In this document: one piece after another, positions 1 to 9,842 of the stretch
How positions within the stretch are numbered: position 1 is the first letter of the stretch
Layout: every line of letters starts with the position of its first letter
Origin: an uncultured beta proteobacterium
GTDB lineage: Bacteria; Pseudomonadota; Gammaproteobacteria; Burkholderiales; Burkholderiaceae_C
NCBI GenBank assembly: GCA_903938815.1
Contig: CAJAES010000100.1
Span: 1-64,000 of the forward strand
Direction: 5' to 3'
DNA length: 64,000 nt
Position numbers and translations under genes: made by a program
Notes under the pieces: generated by a model
What the model was told of the DNA's origin: nothing
What the model saw: the letters and a program-made list of their open reading frames with translations, nothing else
The model's database searches: none

Positions 1-84
1 CCCGATCGCGACGCTGACGCTTTCGGCCACGGGGAATGTGCCGCTGTGCGCAGGCGTCACGGGTACAGGGGTGGGGCTTGCCAT
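1..84 (-). CDS. N-terminal fragment of an unidentified protein
   Basis: An ATG at 84-82 opens a minus-strand reading frame that runs off the left window edge after 28 codons (begins MASPTPVPVTPAHSGTF). A good ribosome binding site, AGGAGA, lies about 7-12 bases upstream on the same strand, so the start is credible. Too little is present to identify the protein; I see no signal peptide or recognisable motif in the 28 residues. Confidence 0.55.
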   Translation of the reverse strand, partial: MASPTPVPVTPAHSGTFPVAESVSVAIG

Positions 85-387
85 GACGGGCTCTCCTGAG
101 TGATCGGCGCTGGGCCGACCGTGGCCGGGATGGTCGAGGCTCGCGTGCCATGCCGCGCGCGCTCGTTCAATAGTGACTGGCAACCATGTCGGCCCCAGTC
201 CGGGTGCCTGGCACCTTATGCGCCTCAGGCGCAATCGGGCTGTTCGTCAGCGCACGGACCGGCCCGCATGCTGTGGGCCACGATGCCAAGTGAGCCGCCG
301 TGCAAGGGAGCATCCGCACCAACGCCCGGCGTCTGCTCCCAGAACCCGCTCCCAGCCCACGCTCCCGGAACCCGCGAAGGAATCACC
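85..387. other. Divergent intergenic region
   Basis: About 300 bases between two divergently read genes, so promoters for both are expected here. A small perfect inverted repeat (GCGCC-TCA-GGCGC) lies at 220-232. I see no convincing -35/-10 pair and no RNA gene. Confidence 0.4.
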
Positions 388-912
388 ATGCCCGAGTCGA
401 AGGCCGCACCGCCGCCATCACCCGAAGACGAGCGTCCAGCGGTCGAAGCCGCAACCGGAGCCGTCGCGGCACCCGCAGCAGGGGCGCCAGGAACCCCAGG
501 AACGTCAGGCATGAGCGACGTCATGGTCGCGGACACCCTGCCGACGTCCTTCGGCACCTTCAAGCCGGTGGACAACGTCATGATGGGCCTGCCCACCCAG
601 CTGCAAGCCGATGCCCTGGTGGCGGCCCTGCACGCCGCCGGCTGGACCCCGGACGCCGTGCTGCACTTCCTGCCCAGGGAGAGCGTGCCCGAACTGCAGG
701 CCCTGGTCGACAGTGCGGGGCCGCTGGCGGATTTCGGTTACGAACTCAAACTGCTGCGCCGCTACCTCTCGCTGGCACAGCAGGGCTACCGCTGGCTGCT
801 GGTCAGGGTGGATGACGCAGACCACGCCGCGGCAGCCTGCACGGTTGCCCGTACCTGCGGCGCGCGGCTGGCGGTCTACTACCGCACGCTCACGGTCGAA
901 GAGCTGATCTGA
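388..912 (+). CDS. Hypothetical protein, possible small stress-type domain
   Basis: A 174-residue protein. The frame is open much further upstream, but I chose the ATG at 388 because a GAAGGA ribosome binding site precedes it. An internal ATG at 511 is an alternative. Residues 1-40 are Pro/Ala-rich and low in complexity. The remainder (from about residue 48, motif FGTFKPVDNVMMGLPTQ) looks like a compact alpha/beta domain that repeats a pattern common in small Burkholderiales stress-type proteins, but I cannot name a family with certainty. No membrane segment or signal peptide is visible. It ends 75 bases before the convergent fumC stop. Function unknown. Confidence 0.6.
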   Translation: MPESKAAPPPSPEDERPAVEAATGAVAAPAAGAPGTPGTSGMSDVMVADTLPTSFGTFKPVDNVMMGLPTQLQADALVAALHAAGWTPDAVLHFLPRESVPELQALVDSAGPLADFGYELKLLRRYLSLAQQGYRWLLVRVDDADHAAAACTVARTCGARLAVYYRTLTVEELI

Positions 913-987
913 TCGCGCAGCGGCGCGCGTGCCCGGGGGCACCGCCAGCCGCGCTCGCGTTCCCTGCCGATGCCCCGGCGCGGGCTC

Positions 988-2445
988 TCAGCCCGCCCCG
1001 GGGCCCGTCATCGTGGATGGCTGCACCCAGCGGTCGAAGTCCGCGGCGCTGACTTCGCCGCTGGCCAGTGCGGCCTCGCGCAGGCTCGTGCCGTGCCGGT
1101 GGGCGTGCTTGGCGATGGCCGCAGCGCGGTCGTAGCCGATGTGGGGTGACAGCGCCGTCACGGGCATCAGCGAGCGCGCCAGCATCTGCCCCATGCGGGC
1201 CGTATCGGCCTCGATGCCCGAAACGCAGTGCGCCGCGAAGCCGTGCATCGCATCGCCCAGCAGGCGGACGCTGTCGAGCACGTCCAGGACGATCAGCGGC
1301 TTGTACACGTTGAGCTCGAACTGGCCCTGCCCCGCCGCGATGCCGATGGCGACGTCGTGCCCCATCACCTGGGCACAGACCATGGTCAGCGCCTCGACCT
1401 GCGTGGGGTTCACCTTCCCAGGCATGATGGAACTGCCGGGTTCGTTCCCGGGCAGCCGCAACTCGCCGAGCCCTGCGCGTGGGCCGCTGCCCATGAGGCG
1501 GATGTCGTTGGCGAGCTTGTTCAGCGCGATGGCCAGCATGCGCAGGGCCCCGTGCAGGCCCACCAGCGCTTCGTGCCCGGCCATGGCGGCAAACAGGTTG
1601 GGCGCCACCCTGAAAGGCAGGCCCAGGCGCGCCGCGAGCACCTGCGCCACGCGCGCGCCGAACTGGGCATGCGTGTTCAGGCCCGTGCCGACGGCCGTGC
1701 CGCCGATGGCCAGCGCGTGCACGGCCGTCAGGCTGTGCCGGATGGCGGCCTCGGCCAGCGCGAGCTGGGCGTCGTAGCCGCCAAACTCCTGCCCCAAAGT
1801 CACGGGTGTCGCGTCCTGCAGATGGGTGCGGCCGACCTTCACCATGTCGGCGAACTCCGCCGCCTTGCGCCGCAGCGCCAGGCGCAGCGCGCCCAGCGAT
1901 TGCAGCAGCGGGCCGCAGGCCAGCGCCGCCGCCACGTGCATGGCAGCCGGGAAGACATCGTTGGACGATTGCCCCAGGTTCACGTCGTCGTTGGGGTGCT
2001 CCCGCTGCGGGCCGTCGAGGCTGCCGCCCAGGGCGAGCGAGGCCAGGTGGGCGAGCACCTCGTTCACGTTCATGTGCGTCTGCGTACCCGAGCCGGTCTG
2101 CCACACCGACAGCGGGAATTCGGCATCGAACTCGCCTGCCGCCACGCGCGCGGCGGCGCTGGCGATGGCCGTCGCCTTGTCGGCGTGCAGCAGGCCCAGC
2201 GCGCCGTTGACCTCGGCCGCCGCGCGCTTGACCTGCGCCAGCGCGTGCACCACCGCCATCGGCATGCGTTGCTCGCCGATGGCGAAGAAGTGCAGGCTGC
2301 GCTGGGTCTGCGCGCCCCACAGGGCCTGGGCCGGCACCTCGATGGGACCGAAGCTGTCGGTCTCGGTGCGCGTGGGCGCGCGGCCCGGCGCATCGGCTGG
2401 GGCACCTGGCGGCGGCTGCGGCGGGTGAAGGTCGGATGGGTTCAT
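988..2445 (-). CDS. fumC: Fumarate hydratase, class II
   Basis: Iron-independent fumarase of the aspartase/fumarase superfamily, which interconverts fumarate and L-malate in the cytosolic TCA cycle. The protein has 485 residues, against about 467 in E. coli FumC. The extra length is a Pro-rich N-terminal tail (residues 1-28) that is not part of the conserved core. Visible family motifs are [13 protein letters not shown] (about 118-130), the substrate region [16 protein letters not shown] (205-220), and the superfamily signature [11 protein letters not shown] (337-347) with the catalytic loop serine. The start ATG at 2445 is the last in frame before the conserved region; the upstream open frame is low-complexity. 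The gene is monocistronic and divergent from the flavodoxin-fold gene at 2736, with about 290 bases between them that must hold both promoters. Confidence 0.95.
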   Translation of the reverse strand: MNPSDLHPPQPPPGAPADAPGRAPTRTETDSFGPIEVPAQALWGAQTQRSLHFFAIGEQRMPMAVVHALAQVKRAAAEVNGALGLLHADKATAIASAAARVAAGEFDAEFPLSVWQTGSGTQTHMNVNEVLAHLASLALGGSLDGPQREHPNDDVNLGQSSNDVFPAAMHVAAALACGPLLQSLGALRLALRRKAAEFADMVKVGRTHLQDATPVTLGQEFGGYDAQLALAEAAIRHSLTAVHALAIGGTAVGTGLNTHAQFGARVAQVLAARLGLPFRVAPNLFAAMAGHEALVGLHGALRMLAIALNKLANDIRLMGSGPRAGLGELRLPGNEPGSSIMPGKVNPTQVEALTMVCAQVMGHDVAIGIAAGQGQFELNVYKPLIVLDVLDSVRLLGDAMHGFAAHCVSGIEADTARMGQMLARSLMPVTALSPHIGYDRAAAIAKHAHRHGTSLREAALASGEVSAADFDRWVQPSTMTGPGAG

Positions 2446-2735
2446 GCGGAGGGCTCCGGCAGCGGCGGCGCGCGTTGTCGCTCGCCATCGGTCCGCACGA
2501 AGTCTGCGCGAGGTGCGCGCCAAAGCGTGTTCGGCAGCGTACCGACGACCCCCGGAGCAGGCCAGAACATGCAACGCACCGAACCCGCAGTGGGACGGAC
2601 TTCACGACGAGGACATGCCATGCAGCCGTTGCGCCAGACGCCGTCACGCCGCACAGGCACATCCGTGCCTGCCCCAGCCGACGAAGGTACAAGACGGCCC
2701 GAAGGGCGCACGCGGGACCACGGCGGCACCGCGTC

Positions 2736-3806
2736 ATGACGAAGATCCGGACCGGGCAGGCACCGTCGCCGCTGACCCACGCGCAGTTCCAGGAACGCTT
2801 TCGCCTGCGCTTCCACGACCCGGCGTTCGACGGCGAGCGCGACGCCATCTCGCGGCTCGAGGCCATCTCATGGGACGCCTTGCAGCAGGGCCGCAAGGCG
2901 CCGGTCACACGCCCCGCGGGGCGCGGCTTCGCCGACCCCAGCTACGAACTGTCCGTGCAATGGCTGGACACCCGCAAGCGCCTGAAGTCGGCGCAGAAGC
3001 TCTGGAGCGACAGCGGTTCGCCTTCACGCGTGCTGCTGGTGTGCGGCAGCGCGCGCAACGACGGCACCTGCCCTGGCGAGGTCTCGAAGACCTGGCGCAT
3101 GACCGAGATGGCGCGCCACATCGTCGAACGCGCGGGCCTGCAGGCCGACGTGCTGGACCTGAGCCTGGTCACCTCGGAATATGGCCGCAACATCCACCCC
3201 TGCAAGGGCTGCGTGTCGAGCGCGATGCCGTTGTGCCACTGGCCTTGCAGCTGCTACCCGAACCACGCGCTGGGCCAGGCCGAGGACTGGATGGGCGAGA
3301 TCTACGAACGCTGGGTGGCCGCTCACGCCGTGATCATCCTGGCGCCGACCTACTGGTACCAGTCACCGGGCCCGCTGAAGCTGATGATCGACCGGATGGT
3401 CTCGGCGGATGGCGGCAACCCCGACCCGACCACCACCCACGGCAAGCATGTGGCCGAGGCCAAGCGCATCGAGCAGGAAGGCTGGGACTACCCCAAGCAT
3501 CTGGCCGGCCGCGCGTATGGCGTCGTGGTGCACGGCGACGTGGCCGGCGTCGAGACGCATCGGCGCAACCTCACCGACTGGCTGGACTGGATGGGGCTGA
3601 TCGACGCCGGCGCTGCAGCCAGGCTCGACCGCTACATCGGCTACTACGAGCCCTACTACAACAGCCACGACGCGCTCGACGAGGACAAGGCGGTGCAGGA
3701 AGAGGTCCGCAATGTCGCCCGCTCCGTGGTCCAGGCCGTGAAGGCCTTGCGCGCCGGGCGCCTGAGCCAGCCCGACAGGCAGGTGAAGTGGCCGCGCCCG
3801 AAGTGA
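2736..3806 (+). CDS. Flavodoxin-fold NAD(P)H-dependent FMN reductase with cysteine cluster
   Basis: A 356-residue protein. Residues 1-90 form an N-terminal extension rich in aromatic and basic residues. From about residue 95 there is a flavodoxin-like NADPH-dependent FMN reductase fold (PF03358 type) with the FMN-phosphate loop VLLVCGSARNDGTC and the strand/loop IILAPTYWYQSPGPLKLMIDR. Unusual is a dense cysteine run (C156, C159, C167, C171, C173 in CKGCVSSAMPLCHWPCSC), which could bind a metal or Fe-S cluster as in iron-sulfur flavoproteins; that is inference. The start ATG at 2736 was chosen because the upstream frame is not protein-like. The gene stands alone, divergent from fumC and convergent with the nuclease gene 22 bases downstream. 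Physiological substrate unknown. Confidence 0.8.
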   Translation: MTKIRTGQAPSPLTHAQFQERFRLRFHDPAFDGERDAISRLEAISWDALQQGRKAPVTRPAGRGFADPSYELSVQWLDTRKRLKSAQKLWSDSGSPSRVLLVCGSARNDGTCPGEVSKTWRMTEMARHIVERAGLQADVLDLSLVTSEYGRNIHPCKGCVSSAMPLCHWPCSCYPNHALGQAEDWMGEIYERWVAAHAVIILAPTYWYQSPGPLKLMIDRMVSADGGNPDPTTTHGKHVAEAKRIEQEGWDYPKHLAGRAYGVVVHGDVAGVETHRRNLTDWLDWMGLIDAGAAARLDRYIGYYEPYYNSHDALDEDKAVQEEVRNVARSVVQAVKALRAGRLSQPDRQVKWPRPK

Positions 3807-3828
3807 GCCGCCCGCCCTGTGCCTCAGG

Positions 3829-4674
3829 CTAGCTGCACCACTGCCGCTCGCAAGGCACGCCGTCGCGGTTGCCGTCCATCTTGACGCCCGGGCACTGGGC
3901 AAGGAAGTACCGGGCTTCCTCGCAGGATGTCATCTGCGAGCATTGCGTTCGGCCGTCGCAGCGAAAGCCTGCCGCGCCGACCTGCGTCGCCACTGGCGGG
4001 GCCAAAGGCGGGGCCATGGCAGCGCCACGTGCCGGCTTGGCTGCGGGCCTGGAAGCCCCTGACGGTGCGACCGAGGGCGCGTCGGCAGGCGCCGAAGCCG
4101 CGCCACCCCCGCAAGGCCCCTTGATGCGCCGGAACTCGCTGGGCATCACGGCGCCGGGCGTGCCGTGCAGGCCGCGCTTGAGCGCCTGCGCCATCTTTTC
4201 CTGCGACACGAACGGGCCCTGGTTCCACTTGGTGCGAATGCTCCAGGCATGGCCCTCGGCGACCAGCCGCTGGTTGACGTTCATCTCGTCCACCGTCATC
4301 ACGGCCAGCGTGCGGCCGTAGACGTCCTTGCCCGCGGTCTCCAGGCGCGCGGGCTTGCCATCGACAAAGCTCTGCAGGAAATCTCGCGCCTCGGTGCCGC
4401 CGGCCTGGCAGATCTCGGGGGCGTCGATGTCCTTCAGGCGGATCTCGACCGGCTTGCCGCCGCCATCGGCCTGGAAGGCGACGCTGTCGCCGTCGAAGAC
4501 ACGCACGACCTTGCCCTGCAGAGGCGCCGCGAAGGCGCCGGCCGAGGCCAGCAGGGCGATGCCAAGCCCGATGCGAAGGCAGGCTCGCAGGCAGGGGTGC
4601 GCCTGAACGCGCTCGAACATTCCGGCCGGCCGGCCGATGGAGAGGGACGTCATGCGCAGGGCTCCAGCTTTCAT
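3829..4674 (-). CDS. Secreted thermonuclease-like protein with excalibur domain
   Basis: A 281-residue protein: an N-terminal signal peptide (hydrophobic stretch near residues 29-47, probable cleavage after AFA), a staphylococcal-nuclease fold domain ([18 protein letters not shown], then [13 protein letters not shown] and VYGRTLAV, carrying the Arg/Glu positions expected of SNase active sites), an Ala/Pro-rich linker, and a C-terminal excalibur calcium-binding motif ([14 protein letters not shown]). It should hydrolyse nucleic acids outside the cytoplasm. The ATG at 4674 overlaps the helicase stop as ATGA, implying translational coupling. ATGs at 4653 and 4620 are alternatives, and the last gives the most typical signal peptide length. 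The partnership of a cytoplasmic helicase with an exported nuclease is odd. Confidence 0.88.
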   Translation of the reverse strand: MKAGALRMTSLSIGRPAGMFERVQAHPCLRACLRIGLGIALLASAGAFAAPLQGKVVRVFDGDSVAFQADGGGKPVEIRLKDIDAPEICQAGGTEARDFLQSFVDGKPARLETAGKDVYGRTLAVMTVDEMNVNQRLVAEGHAWSIRTKWNQGPFVSQEKMAQALKRGLHGTPGAVMPSEFRRIKGPCGGGAASAPADAPSVAPSGASRPAAKPARGAAMAPPLAPPVATQVGAAGFRCDGRTQCSQMTSCEEARYFLAQCPGVKMDGNRDGVPCERQWCS

Positions 4675-7205
4675 GCCCGGATCCTGCCACGGCGGCGGGG
4701 CGGTGGATCGATCAGGATCTTCTCGGCTTCGGCAAGAAGCCGCGATAGCCGGTCCTGCAACTTCTCGGTACTCATCTGTTCGCGCAGCCGCTCCACCATC
4801 AGCGGCAGGCTGAAGGGGCTCGCGCTGCGAAGCTCCACCCAGTCCAGCGGGCTTTGCGCCATGCGCTGCAGCACCTCGCGCAGGCGCCCGAGTTCCAGTT
4901 CCTGCGCCAGCACCTCGCGCTCGGCCTGGCCGAGCAGCCGGTTGCCGGCGTCGTACTTGCGAAAGACCTCCCAGAACAGCGAGCTCGAGGCCTGCAGCTG
5001 CTTCATGCTCTTCGGCGCGCCGGGGTAGCCGCTGAAGACCAGGCCCGCCACCCGCGCGATCTCGCGGAAGCGGCGCTGCGCGAGCGCCCCGCTGTTCAGG
5101 CTGGCCAGCACATCGGCCATCAGGTCGCGGGTGTCGAACAGGCTGCCGTCGTGAAGCGAAGCCAGGTCGGGCGGCTGGGCGGCGACGATCTCCAGGCCGT
5201 AGTCGTTGACGCTCAGCGAGAACGTGTTGGGCTGCGTGCGCGCCAGCCGCCAGGCCAGCAGCTGCGCGAGGCCGATGTGGACGTTGCGGCCGCCGAACGG
5301 ATAGATGAACAGGTGCTGCCCTTCCCGCGTGGCGAAGGATTCGACCAGCAGGCGCCCAAGCCGCGGCAGCTTCGACAGCCGCGCCTGCGCCGCCAGCATC
5401 GGCTGCGCCACCAGCATCTCGGGTTCGGTGAACTCGCCCCGCGCGGCCTCGTCCAGCAGCAGTTGCACCGAGGCGGCCATCTCGCCGGACAGCGGCATCT
5501 TGCTGCCCGCCCAGCTGGGCACGATGCCCTTGGGCTTGACGGCGCGTTTCACGAGCGCGGCCATGTCCTGCGTGCGCACGTACTCCAGCACGCGGCCGGC
5601 GAACACGAAACAATCCCCCTTGGACAGGCGGCCGATGAAGCTTTCCTCGATGGTGCCGAGCGTGCCGCCGCTCAGCCACTGCACCTTCATCGTCGCGTCG
5701 CCGACGATCGTGCCCACCTGCAGGCGATGCCGCCGCGCAATGCCGCGGTCCGGCACGCGCCACAGGCCGTCGACCCGCTGCACGCGGTGGTACTCGGGGT
5801 AGGCATTCAGGCTGTCGCCGCCGCGCTCGACGAACGCCAGGCACCAGTCGAATTCGTCGCGCGTCAGGCCGGCGTACGCGGGCGCGCCGCGCACTTCGTC
5901 GAACAGTGCATCGGCCTCGAAGCCGCCGCCCAGCGCCACCGTGACCAGGTGCTGCACCAGAACGTCCAGCGGCTTGTCCGGCGACACGCGCGACTCCACC
6001 TGCCCCGCCAGGGCGGCGCGGCGGGCGGCTGCTGCTTCCACCAGCTCCAGCGTGTGGGTGGGCACCAGCGTCACGCGGCTCTCGCGGCCGGGGGCGTGGC
6101 CGCTGCGGCCGGCGCGCTGCAACAGCCGCGCCACGCCCTTGGCGCTGCCGATCTGCAGCACGCGCTCCACGGGCAGGAAATCCACGCCCAGGTCCAGTGA
6201 CGACGTCGCCACCACGGCCTTGAGCCGGCCTTCCTTCAGCCCCGTTTCCACCCACTCGCGCGTGCCGGAGTCGAGCGAGCCGTGGTGCAGCGCCACCAGC
6301 CCCGCCCAGTCGGGCCGCGCCGTCAGCAGCAGCTGATACCAGATCTCGGCCTGCGATCGCGTGTTGGTGAAGACCAGGGTCGTGGCCGCGCTCTCGATCT
6401 CGTCCACCACCGGCTGCTGCATCTGCGCGCCCAGGTGCCCGCCCCACGAGAAGCGCCCGGGGTCGGCCGGGGCCAGCGTGTCGATGCGCAGGGTCTTGTC
6501 GACCCGGCCGCGCACCAGCTGCCCGCCCGGCCCGCACAGCGTGGCCATGGACTCTTCCAGGTTGCCCAGGGTGGCCGACAGGCCCCAGGCGACGAGGCCG
6601 GGATGCCACTGGCGCAGCCGCGCCAGTGCCAGCTGAACCTGCACGCCGCGCTTGTTGCCGATGAGCTCGTGCCACTCGTCGACGATGACGGTGTGCACGC
6701 CGCCGAGCTGCTGCCGCGCGTCCTCGCGCGTGAGCATCAGGCTCAGGGATTCGGGTGTCGTCACCAGCGCGGCGGGCCAGCGGCGGTCCTGACGGGCGCG
6801 TTCGGCGCTGGAGGTGTCGCCGGTGCGCTGGCCGACCGTGAAGGCCGGCGCCCGGGCCTGCATCAGGGCCGGCAGGGGGTTCTGCAGCGCGCGCGTGGTG
6901 TCGGTCGCCAGTGCCCGCATGGGGGTGAGCCAGATCACCTGCAGGCCGGGGGCGGGCCGGGCACGCGAAAGTGCGCCCATCCAGACGGCGTAGGTCTTGC
7001 CGCTGCCGGTGGTGGCGTGCAGCAGGCCGCTGCGGCCGACAGCCATGGCCGCCCAGACTTCCCGCTGGAATGCGAAGGGCTGCCAGCCCTGCGCGGCGAA
7101 CCACGCCTCGGCTTCGGGCGCAGGGGCCGGGGTCACGAGCGAGGGCTGGGGCTGGGGCGCAGGAGAGCGCCGGGGCCGGAGCGGACGGGTTGCCACACGT
7201 GGCAT
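4671..7205 (-). CDS. Lhr-type DEXH helicase (ligase-associated DNA-repair helicase family)
   Basis: An 844-residue superfamily 2 helicase. Walker A is TTGSGKT (65-71) and the DExH box is DEWH (176-179) in the context [14 protein letters not shown], which is characteristic of the ligase-associated DNA damage response helicases (LhrCore family). Helicase motifs [39 protein letters not shown] and QRAGRSGH follow in order, then the Lhr-type C-terminal domains. I placed the start at 7205; the open frame extends to 7268, but that stretch runs into a short tandem repeat and is unlikely to be coding. In other genomes this helicase usually neighbours an ATP-dependent DNA ligase, an exonuclease and the phosphoesterase PdeM. 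None is here; the only coupled gene is the exported nuclease. Confidence 0.9.
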   Translation of the reverse strand: MPRVATRPLRPRRSPAPQPQPSLVTPAPAPEAEAWFAAQGWQPFAFQREVWAAMAVGRSGLLHATTGSGKTYAVWMGALSRARPAPGLQVIWLTPMRALATDTTRALQNPLPALMQARAPAFTVGQRTGDTSSAERARQDRRWPAALVTTPESLSLMLTREDARQQLGGVHTVIVDEWHELIGNKRGVQVQLALARLRQWHPGLVAWGLSATLGNLEESMATLCGPGGQLVRGRVDKTLRIDTLAPADPGRFSWGGHLGAQMQQPVVDEIESAATTLVFTNTRSQAEIWYQLLLTARPDWAGLVALHHGSLDSGTREWVETGLKEGRLKAVVATSSLDLGVDFLPVERVLQIGSAKGVARLLQRAGRSGHAPGRESRVTLVPTHTLELVEAAAARRAALAGQVESRVSPDKPLDVLVQHLVTVALGGGFEADALFDEVRGAPAYAGLTRDEFDWCLAFVERGGDSLNAYPEYHRVQRVDGLWRVPDRGIARRHRLQVGTIVGDATMKVQWLSGGTLGTIEESFIGRLSKGDCFVFAGRVLEYVRTQDMAALVKRAVKPKGIVPSWAGSKMPLSGEMAASVQLLLDEAARGEFTEPEMLVAQPMLAAQARLSKLPRLGRLLVESFATREGQHLFIYPFGGRNVHIGLAQLLAWRLARTQPNTFSLSVNDYGLEIVAAQPPDLASLHDGSLFDTRDLMADVLASLNSGALAQRRFREIARVAGLVFSGYPGAPKSMKQLQASSSLFWEVFRKYDAGNRLLGQAEREVLAQELELGRLREVLQRMAQSPLDWVELRSASPFSLPLMVERLREQMSTEKLQDRLSRLLAEAEKILIDPPPRRRGRIRA

Positions 7206-7250
7206 TGTGCGGGCGGGCTCAGACAGGCACTGGCCATGGCGCCCACAATC

Positions 7251-7280
7251 CGCATCAATCCGCATCAATCCGCATCAACC
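7251..7280. repeat. Three-copy 10-bp tandem repeat
   Basis: The unit CGCATCAATC occurs at 7251-7260 and 7261-7270, followed by CGCATCAACC at 7271-7280. It lies between the helicase start (7205) and the next plus-strand gene (7354), in the divergent promoter interval. Confidence 0.9.
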
Positions 7281-7353
7281 CCGTCGAGCCGGCGGGCGCA
7301 GACCATTGACACCGGGCCGGCCATCCAGCGCCCGGCCCGCACAAGGAGCACGC

Positions 7354-7782
7354 ATGGCGATCGGGTGGCTGTCGGTACTGAAACTGGTTCCCTGGGTCGA
7401 GGTGGTGCGCAATGCGCCCGAGATCGCCGATGGCGCGAAGAAGCTCTGGGACACCGTTGGGCGCAAGCGCGCGTCTGCGCCCACCGGCAAGGCGGCGCCG
7501 GCGCCAGCCGATGCACAGCGCATCGCCGACCTGCCCTCCGGGGCTACGATGCAGGCCGTGCAGGCGATGCAGTCACGGCTGGACGAAGCCGAAGCCGCGA
7601 TCGCGCTGCTGAACGAACAGATGCAGGCCTCGTCGAACCTGATCAAGGCGCTGGCCGAACAGAACACCGAGCTGATACGGCGCGTCGAGATCAACCGGGT
7701 GCGGGTGCTGCGGCTGGCTACCGGCGTCGCGGTGCTGGCGGTCGTGGTCGCGTTGGCGCTGCTGGTGGGCGTGCCGCGCTGA
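7354..7782 (+). CDS. Small C-terminally membrane-anchored protein, function unknown
   Basis: 142 residues. The ATG at 7354 has a clear AAGGAG ribosome binding site 7-12 bases upstream, so the much longer upstream open frame is not used. Residues about 68-108 (MQSRLDEAEAAIALLNEQMQ and on) have the heptad pattern of a short coiled coil. Residues about 118-139 form one hydrophobic helix (VAVLAVVVALALLVGV), so the protein is probably a tail-anchored inner membrane protein with its coiled coil in the cytosol. No catalytic motif is seen. It is divergent from the helicase gene and convergent with the DUF429 gene. Confidence 0.75.
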   Translation: MAIGWLSVLKLVPWVEVVRNAPEIADGAKKLWDTVGRKRASAPTGKAAPAPADAQRIADLPSGATMQAVQAMQSRLDEAEAAIALLNEQMQASSNLIKALAEQNTELIRRVEINRVRVLRLATGVAVLAVVVALALLVGVPR

Positions 7783-7816
7783 AATCGGGACTGAGATCGG
7801 GACTGAGATCGGGATC
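7781..7816. repeat. Three-copy 12-bp tandem repeat
   Basis: GAAATCGGGACT, GAGATCGGGACT and GAGATCGGGATC occur head to tail, starting on the stop codon of the membrane-anchored protein gene. They fill most of the gap before the convergent DUF429 gene. There is no hairpin or T-run, so this is not an obvious terminator. Confidence 0.85.
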
Positions 7817-7851
7817 CGGAATGCCGCCGCCGCGGATGCCGCGCACCGCGC

Positions 7852-8649
7852 TCAGCGCGCGCCGATGATCCAGCCTTCCACAGGGTCCACCGCGGCCGGC
7901 AGGCCATGCCCCGGCTGCGCCTGCGCCCAGGCCGCCTGCACCAGGCAGAGCACGGCGTCGAGCCGGTCGCCGCTGGCGTCGGCCACCAGCGCGTCGCGCA
8001 TCGCGTGGCTGAGCTTCAGGCGTGGGGCGCCCTCGGCGCGGCCCTGCTCCAGCGCGTCGACCAGGTCCTTGCGGGCAATGAGCCGGTCGGGCTCGGGGCT
8101 GTTCTTGTAGGAGCGCTTGCCCAGCAGCGCGTGCGCGAGCGCGCCGGGGTAGCCCTCCAGCGCGATGCGCTGCGGGTCGCCGGCGTGCAGGCCCGGCAGC
8201 GTGACGCCGGCCGCGAGCAGGCGCGTCAGGCCCTCGAACCACATGAAGCCCACGGGCACGTAGCGGGTCTGCAGCGGGCTGGTGGAGCTCACACCCGCGA
8301 GCGAGCGGTCCGTGACGCGGTGCGGCAAGCCCTGGCCCCATGCATCGACCAAAGCACGGAAATCCATGCGCACGGCGCAGCGCGCGTGCACGGCAGCGTT
8401 CACCTCCGCGCAGCTGCCGCCGAGCGCCAGGCTGTCGACGAAGGCGCGCGGCAGGCCGAAGGGAAAGTCGAAGGCGCCGTACCAGGGGCCAGGCTCGGCC
8501 AGCACGGCCTCGAAGCCCGCGAAGTCCGGGCAGGCATCGACACGGTCGAGCCGCAGCACGGCGCCGGCCAAGGTGCCGCGTGCGACGGTGATGGGTTTGC
8601 GGCGCGTGGGAGCGCTGGTGAAGTCGACGCCGATCAGGGAGGAGTGCAT
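7852..8649 (-). CDS. DUF429 domain protein
   Basis: A 265-residue protein matching the DUF429 pattern (predicted RNase H-like fold nucleases): the first strand IGVDFTSAPTRRKPI with an acidic residue, then AFDFPFGLPRAFVD, and near the end SGDRLDAVLCLVQAAWA, which supplies further acidic positions. Enzymatic activity of the family is not established as far as I know. Start at 8649; the upstream extension to 8781 overlaps the next gene's leader and lacks conserved residues. Single gene, divergent from the asparaginase gene. Confidence 0.82.
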   Translation of the reverse strand: MHSSLIGVDFTSAPTRRKPITVARGTLAGAVLRLDRVDACPDFAGFEAVLAEPGPWYGAFDFPFGLPRAFVDSLALGGSCAEVNAAVHARCAVRMDFRALVDAWGQGLPHRVTDRSLAGVSSTSPLQTRYVPVGFMWFEGLTRLLAAGVTLPGLHAGDPQRIALEGYPGALAHALLGKRSYKNSPEPDRLIARKDLVDALEQGRAEGAPRLKLSHAMRDALVADASGDRLDAVLCLVQAAWAQAQPGHGLPAAVDPVEGWIIGAR

Positions 8650-8801
8650 GCGCGGATTGTGATCAAGCCCACGCAGGCCTGCTACGCGGCGGGGCTTCTG
8701 GAACGACCTGCAGGGGCGGGTGCAGGGCCCGCATGCCGGCTGCGCGACGGCACCCCGTGCCATCGTCCGAAGGATCTGCAACCCGCATTACATTCGACGC
8801 C

Positions 8802-9839
8802 ATGCAAGACAACCCCATCCTCGTCGAGGCGATGCGCGGCGGCATCGTCGAATCATTCCACCGTGGCGCAGTGGCCGTCGTCGATGCCTCTGGCGTGCTG
8901 CACACGGCGCTGGGCGACATCGAACGGCCCATCTTCCCGCGCTCGGCCGTCAAGGTGCTGCAGGCGCTGCCGCTGGTGGCCAGCGGCGCGGCAGATCAAC
9001 TGGGCCTGAGCGACGAGGAACTGGCGCTGGCCTGCGCTTCGCACGGCGGCGAGGCGCCGCACGTGCGCACGGCGGCCTCGATGCTGGCCAAGGCCGGGCT
9101 CGATGTGAGCGTGCTCGAATGCGGCGCGCACTGGCCGTACCACGACGGCGCGCTGAAGGCCCTTGCGCACGACGAAGTGGAGCCGACTGCCCTGCACAAC
9201 AACTGCTCGGGCAAGCATTCGGGCTTCGTGTGCCTGGGCTGTGCGATGGACGGCGGGCGCGATGCCGCCGCCTTCCTGCGCGGCTACGTGAAGCCGGACC
9301 ACCCCGTGATGCGCGAGGTCACCGCAGCGCTGCAGGCCACGACCGATTTCGACCTGGCCAAGGCCGCTCGCGGCACGGACGGCTGCTCGATACCCACCTA
9401 CGCGATCCCGCTGCGCAACCTGGCGCTGGCGTTCGCGCGCGTGGCCACCGGTCAGGGCCTGAGCGCCGGGCATGCGCGCGCCGCTGCCCGGCTGCGCGGC
9501 GCGGTGGCGGCCGCGCCCTTCATGGTGGGCGGCAGCGGGCGGCTCGACACGCGGCTGATGGAACACTTCCGCGAGCGCGTCTTCTGCAAGGTGGGGGCCG
9601 AGGGCGTGTACTGCGCCGCGCTGCCAGCGCTGGGGCTGGGCGTGGCGCTGAAGATGGACGACGGCAACAACGCACGCGCCGCCGAGGTGGCGCTGGCCGC
9701 GGTGTTGCAGTCGCTGCTGTGCGCCGAAGGCGCCGATCAAGCCTTCCTGCAGACCGTGAGCGATGCGCGCATGGTCAACTGGAACGGCATCGAGGTCGGC
9801 CGGCTGCGCGCAGCGCAAGCGCTGCACGCAGCGGCCTGA
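8802..9839 (+). CDS. L-asparaginase II, Rhizobium etli type
   Basis: A 345-residue enzyme of the PF06089 asparaginase family, structurally related to serine beta-lactamases rather than to E. coli AnsA/AnsB. It hydrolyses L-asparagine to aspartate and ammonia. Family residues are visible: the SxxK pair S48/K51 in PRSAVKVLQALP, S80 in CASHGG, and C135 and K138 in NNCSGKHSGF, with a further cysteine at 195 in GTDGCSIPTY. The numbering agrees with the Rhizobium enzyme as I remember it. The ATG at 8802 is preferred over 8733 because conservation starts there (NPILVEAMRGGIVES). No signal peptide, so cytosolic. Only 3 bases separate its stop from the convergent gamma-glutamyltransferase stop. Confidence 0.92.
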   Translation: MQDNPILVEAMRGGIVESFHRGAVAVVDASGVLHTALGDIERPIFPRSAVKVLQALPLVASGAADQLGLSDEELALACASHGGEAPHVRTAASMLAKAGLDVSVLECGAHWPYHDGALKALAHDEVEPTALHNNCSGKHSGFVCLGCAMDGGRDAAAFLRGYVKPDHPVMREVTAALQATTDFDLAKAARGTDGCSIPTYAIPLRNLALAFARVATGQGLSAGHARAAARLRGAVAAAPFMVGGSGRLDTRLMEHFRERVFCKVGAEGVYCAALPALGLGVALKMDDGNNARAAEVALAAVLQSLLCAEGADQAFLQTVSDARMVNWNGIEVGRLRAAQALHAAA

Positions 9840-9842
9840 TCC

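Noticed and set aside
1228-2739. A 500-codon plus-strand open frame across fumC
   Set aside because: Antisense to fumC with no recognisable domain; composition is that of a shadow frame.
3829-7104. A continuous minus-strand open frame of about 1090 codons
   Set aside because: Its last 281 codons are the nuclease gene, but the rest is an out-of-frame shadow of the helicase; absence of stops is due to high GC content.
7206-7268. Longer N-terminus for the helicase
   Set aside because: The extra codons run into a tandem repeat in the divergent promoter region and are not helicase-like.
7251-7816. CRISPR-like repeats
   Set aside because: The units are only 10-12 bases, directly adjacent and without spacers; no cas gene is present.
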